64,000 bases of DNA from Lotus japonicus (taxonomy: Eukaryota > Streptophyta > Magnoliopsida > Fabales > Fabaceae). A program made the position numbers and the translations under genes. Below the pieces are notes generated by a model that saw nothing but the letters and a program-made list of their open reading frames with translations, was not told where the DNA came from and did no database searches. Positions 58,980 through 64,000 of the stretch are shown piece after piece (positions within the stretch are counted from its first letter, which is position 1; every line of letters starts with the position of its first letter). The DNA is taken from NCBI RefSeq assembly GCF_012489685.1, contig NC_080042.1, forward strand, positions 21,094,150 to 21,158,149. Direction: 5' to 3'.

Positions 58980-61308
58980 GTTTTCTGAGGGGATTAAGAA
59001 TGTAAGATAGAAAGATAAAGTGTGTGTGAGTAATATCCAGTCTCAATTTACAATCATGATGAATGAAAAATTGAAAATATTTTGGACATGTAATTCAACA
59101 TATTGGGACTAGAGGTGCAGTATTTAGTCCCACACTGAACAAGTATTAGAATGATTTGAAGTTGAAGTGAGCCGGGCACATTAAGATGAGAGATGAAAGT
59201 TGCGACCGGAGCATTTATTTAGTCCCACACTGGAGAAGCATTTGCTCTAAGAGTGGTGCAGTGGAAGCCCTAATGAACTCTTATGTTGAGAGAATGCAAG
59301 CTCCAACAAGGGTGATCCATTCTATTTATTTAGATTTTGTAATCTATGATGCTCCCTTCTTTATCTCACATGATATTAAGCATTGTTCTTAATGTTTACT
59401 AGGAATGGTGCTTGAATATTTTTGAAGCAGATAAAACACAACACCCAAATTAAAGAAAACTGAAGAATTTCCTTGGCAACCATACACTATCAGATTAGAA
59501 ATAGATGTTATACTACATTTTTTGAACAGAAATATGGATGTACTTCTCAAGACTATGTGTTTATGTATGCATGGGATTTTAGAATCTTCAAGGGTCATTG
59601 TTTTCTGCCCATGATACCTTGGCTGCACCTATAGACAATGAGGTTGTGAATTTGTGATTGCCCAGCTCTCAATATCACCATCCTAAAGTTAAAAAGTTGA
59701 ACTTGATTTGTTGGTCACCCTAAAAAGGGAAGACCATTCAAAAATAAGTGTATGCCACTTGCTGTAGAGTGCACACGGTATTCTTTAGTAAAAAGCGAAA
59801 GAATAGTTTGCAATGTGCACAGTACACGGCTCCGTGCTTTTACCTTGCAATATATCAGAGCTTTTGTATATGTTCTCGTACTAAGAATTGTCAACAACTG
59901 TTCAGTGTGGGACTTATAAGTAGGCAAATCATGCTCAAGTTATGTAGCTGGATTCAATCATCTTGTTTGCTTTTGTATTGCGTAGTGTTGGGAATTTATA
60001 AGAAGGTACTTGTTTTTTTTTTTTAAGCAAAATTGTATTAAAGAGGTACTAGGGGTACCTCAACCCATGGTAATTACAAGGAACAAATAAAAGGAAAGGA
60101 AAAGAAAGGTCCAAAGGAACCAATACAATGACAAAATCGACAGTATGCTGCAATCAACTTCCTAAATAAGAAGGTCCTTGTTTAGTTGCATAGCCTTGTA
60201 ATTATTGCCAGTTTCACAAAAATTGTAATCATCTAATACTTCTCTATTTTTTATCTTGTGCATTACGATATCTAAATGTGTTTTCTCCCATCAAAAGTTG
60301 ATTCTAGCTTCTTTGAAATTGTTTTCAATTTCAGCTTATCCTTTTCATATAATGTTATATTTGTTTTATGTTATTGCTCTTCCCAAATTCTGATATTGTT
60401 ATCCGCCCAACCAAAAAAAAAGGAATTGATTCTTCTTAGCATGTTTACATTTGCAGCTTGTAGGATGACAAGTTTACATTCGCAGCCGATAGGCATAATA
60501 TCATCCAATGTTAAATGAAAATGACTAAATATGAAAAGTCCAACATTGGGAGTTGGAGAGAAGAACATTTTTTTGTAAGTGCTTGGGTTGGAGGTCCAAT
60601 TCCCTTTAGGCATTTGGGACTAGACCACACTTCACATTCAGCTACTTCACATTCATCTAGCACTCTCCCAGGACCTACACTACAATTTTGGGCATTTGGG
60701 CTCACACATCCAAACCCAACAGAAAATTTAAGTTGGTTTTGCATATCTATGCAATCTCAAGTTCAATATCAACAAAAAGATACTCAAAAAGAAATTGGCA
60801 TGTATTAGTTTAGTAGTTGTATTAACTTTATGCTGAAACCTGATTAATCGTGGATATTTGCCCACATTACTCAAAAAATAATGGTGATGAATGACAGAAA
60901 ATGTACAAGTACATTGAAGGCTCAGGGGAAAGGCTACAACAATAATGAGCAAAATAGGAAGATTGTGGAAAGACGCTTTGACAAACTTGGTGATGATTTA
61001 GATCTCACTGTTCTCCTTGCAACCACACCTGTTACAAAAGATACAGATACCCCACATGCTCATATACACCTGCAGAACTCATGTGAATATGCTACTTTGT
61101 ATGCAACTTCCTTTCAATTTAAGATTTGCTTCCTGTTTAGGTATGATATGTGTTTCATGGTAGCAGAGTAGTGTAGCACTGACTTTTTGTGTAGAAATTG
61201 TTAGAAGACTAGTGTAGCGCGATGCCTTTGATTAACAGTTTATCACTAAACCTTCATTATTTGAAATATGCACATTTTAGAATATAATGAATTCTTAAAT
61301 ATGGAGTG
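58980..61308. other. Intergenic region with sequence blocks shared with 5.6-5.85 kb
   Basis: No supported gene. TAGTCCCACACTG(A/G)A motifs at 59128 and 59220 and a 46-bp block at 60300-60345 recur upstream of the S16 relic. A 96-codon frame at 60881-61171 (DDLDLTVLLATTPVTKDTDT) is somewhat protein-like but unrecognised. Confidence 0.35.
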
Positions 61309-61601
61309 TGTTAGGAACCAAAATGCAGAATCAAGGAAAAAACAGTACAGAAAGGATTAACTGATAATACTGAGAGCTTTATTGAATCGATTAAAATGGA
61401 TTACAAAGGAAATTGAGAACTCCTCCTTCTATTCCTTTACTCAGAGCAGAGCTCCGCTAGGAAGTTAGCACTTCCCAATCATTATATTGCCTATAATATC
61501 CAAAAAGTAATCCTCACATTCCCTCAGCTATTCCTTATATTCAGTACTAACTTGCCAGCTCTCATTTCACCACCTGTCACCCTTTCTAACTAACTTAGCC
61601 A
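61309..61601 (-). repeat. 3' LTR of a chromovirus (gypsy)
   Basis: On the minus strand it begins TGGCTAAGTTAG right after a purine tract and ends GGTTCCTAACA at 61309. The canonical TG...CA ends and the position after pol define it. The matching 5' LTR is outside the window, so borders rest on the polypurine tract and end motif. Confidence 0.65.
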
Positions 61602-64000
61602 CTATTTCCCTTCTTACCCCTTCTAGAATACACCTGAAAGATTCCAGGCCTATTTGTCCTACTATGAATCAGCTCCTCATGTGGCAATGATGATGTGGAA
61701 ATAGGGACCCTATCAACACTTCCTTCTTCAACCGCAACCTTGTCCTCAAGGTTGAATGAAGGAAATTGACTTTGCATCATAATGGTCTCTTCCCATGTAG
61801 CTTCTTCTGCAGACTTTCCCTTCCATTGGACCAAGACTTGCTTGGTGTCTTCATTTTGCTGTTTGACTGTTCGAGTAGCAAGTACAGCCACAGGTTCATA
61901 CTCCCCCATCTGATCCTCACCTAAAAGTTCAGGGAGTTCTTCATCCTCTTGGTAACTCCCTACTGCCTTCTTCAGAAGAGATACATGGAACACTGGATGT
62001 ACTCTTGAGTCAGGAGGAAGTTTCAACTTGTAAGCTACAGCTCCAATGCGTTCAAGAATCGGAAAAGGACCATAATACCTGGCTGCTAGCTTGGCATTGA
62101 TCCTTGTTACCACTGATTGCTGTCTATGGGCTCTTAGTTTGACAAAAACCCACTCTCCAACACTAAAACTCTGATCCCTCCTTTTCTTGTTGGCATAAGA
62201 CTTCATTTTCTCTTGCGCTCGAAGCAATTGACTCCGCAATTGCCTTAAAGCCTCATCTCGATCCACCAAGTCCCTCTGTACTGCCTCTACCTTTGTCTCA
62301 CCTTGCAACCAACGTGTGAGGGTTGGTGGAACTCTGCCATAGACCACTTCAAAAGGGGTTTTGCCAGTAGACACGTGATAATTGGTGTTGAACCAATACT
62401 CAGCCCAATGCACCCAAAGCACCCAAGTCTTGGGTTGATCAGAAATAAAACAGCGTAAATAGGTTTCAAGGCACCTATTGACTACCTCTGTCTGCCCATC
62501 GGACTCCGGATGGTATGCTGAACTCATCCTCAGTTGTGTGCCCTGCATTCTGAATATTTCCTTCCAAAAGCTGCTCATGAAAATAGGGTCTCGATCACTG
62601 ACTATGGATGTCGGGATCCCATGGAGCCTCACTATTTCCTTGCAAAACACCTCCGCGATACTCCTTGCTGTATAAGGATGCTTGAGAGGGATAAAGTGAG
62701 AGTATTTGGACAATCGATCAACCACGACCAATATAGCCTCAAATCCCCTAGCTTTTGGTAATCCCGTAATGAAATCCATAGAGATCTCATCCCATATCTG
62801 CTCCGGAATAGGCAACGGTTGTAATAATCCCCCCGGTGATGTTGCTAAGTACTTTTGACGCTGGCATATATCACAGTTGCGCACATAGTCTTGTATGGTG
62901 CCCTTCATTCCCATCCAATATACATTGGCAGCGATTCTGCGGTACGTTTTTTTGAACCCAGAATGACCTCCTAAAGGAGTAGCATGAAACTCATTTAAGA
63001 GTGTGGGGATGAGGTGAGATGTGGAAGGAATGACCAACCTGCCTTCATACAATAAGACCCCTTGTTTGTATTCATACCCTGGCTTGGCAGTAGGGTCAAG
63101 AAGCAACTGTTTGATGATTTCTTGTAACTTGTCATCTTGGCTTACTTCAAACTGTACCTGCTGATTCTGCTCCCACAGAGGAAACGATGTGATGTGGCTC
63201 AACTCTGCTCCTTCATGGATCCTGGAAAGTGCATCAGCCCCTTTATTCATCTTTCCTTGCTTATAGACAATTTCAAAATCATACCCCAGAAGTTTTGCCG
63301 CCCAATTCTGTTGTTCTGCTGTGACTATCCTCTGCTGCATCAGTTGTTTCAAGCTTTTCTGATCAGTAGATACGGTGAATCTCCTCCCTAACAGGTAAGG
63401 TCTCCAATGTTGTATGGCAAGAACCACTGCCATCAACTCTTTTTCGTAAGCCGACTTAGACAAGTTTCTCACTCCCAAAGCCTTGCTATAATAAGCTATG
63501 GGTCGCTTGTCCTGCATTAGAATAGCCCCTATACCCACACCCGAGGCATCACATTCAATCACAAATTCTTTTGAAAAGTCTGGAAGTGACAACACAGGAG
63601 CAGTGGTCAACTTCTCTTTTAGTTCCTCAAAGGCTTGTTGTGCAAAAGGACTCCACTTGAAATTATCCTTCTTTGTCAACTCTGTCAGCGGCTTAGCTAT
63701 TTTCCCATAGTCTCTTATGAACTTCCTGTAATATCCGGTGAGTCCCAAAAAACCCCGTACTCCCTTCACATTTCGTGGAACTGGCCACTTCAGCACACTT
63801 TGTACCTTGCTTGGATCCACAGCCACACCTTTCTCATGTATCAAGTGCCCCAAGTACTCTATTGTTCGTTGGCCAAAAGAGCATTTTTTTCTATTAGCTA
63901 CAAGTTGGTGTTGATCCAGCAGCTTTAATACTTCCTCCAATTGTTCCAAGTGAGCCTTCCATCCTTTACTATATATCAGAATATCGTCAAAGAATACTAG
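61595..64000 (-). CDS. Ty3/gypsy chromovirus pol, C-terminal 800 residues, open at the window edge
   Basis: The frame runs uninterrupted from the window edge to TAA at 61595. It starts in reverse transcriptase with the catalytic FFDDILIYS, then LGHLIHEKGVAVDPSKVQ and the thumb region. RNase H has FVIECDASGVGIGAIL, PIAYYSKAL and STDQKSLKQLM. The integrase zinc finger is H...H...CDICQRQK. The integrase core has MDFITGLP, VDRLSKYSHFIPL, VSDRDPIF and SAYHPESDGQTEVVNRCLE, which supply the D, D and E residues. A C-terminal chromodomain-like segment (VLVQWKGKSAEEATWEE) identifies a chromovirus, whose integrase tail is thought to target chromatin marks. No lesion is seen, and the stop overlaps the LTR start by 7 bases. 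Gag and protease lie beyond the window. Confidence 0.95.
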   Translation of the reverse strand, partial: LVFFDDILIYSKGWKAHLEQLEEVLKLLDQHQLVANRKKCSFGQRTIEYLGHLIHEKGVAVDPSKVQSVLKWPVPRNVKGVRGFLGLTGYYRKFIRDYGKIAKPLTELTKKDNFKWSPFAQQAFEELKEKLTTAPVLSLPDFSKEFVIECDASGVGIGAILMQDKRPIAYYSKALGVRNLSKSAYEKELMAVVLAIQHWRPYLLGRRFTVSTDQKSLKQLMQQRIVTAEQQNWAAKLLGYDFEIVYKQGKMNKGADALSRIHEGAELSHITSFPLWEQNQQVQFEVSQDDKLQEIIKQLLLDPTAKPGYEYKQGVLLYEGRLVIPSTSHLIPTLLNEFHATPLGGHSGFKKTYRRIAANVYWMGMKGTIQDYVRNCDICQRQKYLATSPGGLLQPLPIPEQIWDEISMDFITGLPKARGFEAILVVVDRLSKYSHFIPLKHPYTARSIAEVFCKEIVRLHGIPTSIVSDRDPIFMSSFWKEIFRMQGTQLRMSSAYHPESDGQTEVVNRCLETYLRCFISDQPKTWVLWVHWAEYWFNTNYHVSTGKTPFEVVYGRVPPTLTRWLQGETKVEAVQRDLVDRDEALRQLRSQLLRAQEKMKSYANKKRRDQSFSVGEWVFVKLRAHRQQSVVTRINAKLAARYYGPFPILERIGAVAYKLKLPPDSRVHPVFHVSLLKKAVGSYQEDEELPELLGEDQMGEYEPVAVLATRTVKQQNEDTKQVLVQWKGKSAEEATWEETIMMQSQFPSFNLEDKVAVEEGSVDRVPISTSSLPHEELIHSRTNRPGIFQVYSRRGKKGNSG
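61605..61625 (-). other. Polypurine tract of the chromovirus
   Basis: AGAAGGGGTAAGAAGGGAAAT on the minus strand, a few bases before the LTR, coding for the last residues RRGKKGNS. It primes plus-strand DNA synthesis. Confidence 0.65.

Overview
The window is plant nuclear DNA: AT-rich, intron-containing genes separated by nested transposable elements. The element families (a Sirevirus-like copia, a Tat-like gypsy antisense gene, a chromovirus, CACTA, hAT and Mutator MITEs, Helitrons, tRNA-derived SINEs) and the style of the encoded proteins suggest a eudicot, probably a legume. That assignment is my inference, not a database result.

Layout. 1-3600: right end of a Ty3/gypsy (Tat-type) element, with a long intron-containing gene on the minus strand next to its 3' LTR. 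It sits inside the 3' part of a CACTA transposon that ends at 5002. 6077-6906: a decayed nuclear gene for organellar ribosomal protein S16. 7595-11431 (minus): the one clearly intact cellular gene, a 15-exon GH27 alpha-galactosidase. 13334-18804: a Sirevirus-like copia element with both LTRs, a broken gag, no pol, and an intact antisense ORF with its own TATA box. 19340-22034: two relics of an RPA70-type OB-fold gene. 23016-39418: three Helitron-like units, two of them apparently head to head around a GATA/TATC microsatellite, carrying exon fragments and later insertions (hAT MITE, Mutator MITE, SINE, two solo LTRs with perfect target duplications, a Stowaway-type element). 40021-40444: relic of a PPR gene. 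42858-47246: a copia element with a perfect 5-bp target duplication but no primer-binding site or gag N terminus. 50400-51349: a long inverted duplication of a C2H2 (QALGGH) zinc-finger gene. 52667-55432 (minus): a small coiled-coil gene. 56522-57971: a Mutator-like element with a 9-bp target duplication and a captured exon (Pack-MULE-like). 58080-58979: 3' end of a LINE. 61309-64000 (minus): 3' half of a chromodomain gypsy element that runs off the window.

The two host genes with intact models are the alpha-galactosidase and, less certainly, the coiled-coil gene. Both models use a GC-AG intron. The strongest candidates for something undescribed are the zinc-finger inverted duplication, which should fold into a hairpin RNA matching a transcription-factor gene (the arrangement proposed for newborn MIRNA or hp-siRNA loci), and two unrelated retroelements that each carry an antisense gene with its own promoter just upstream of the 3' LTR.
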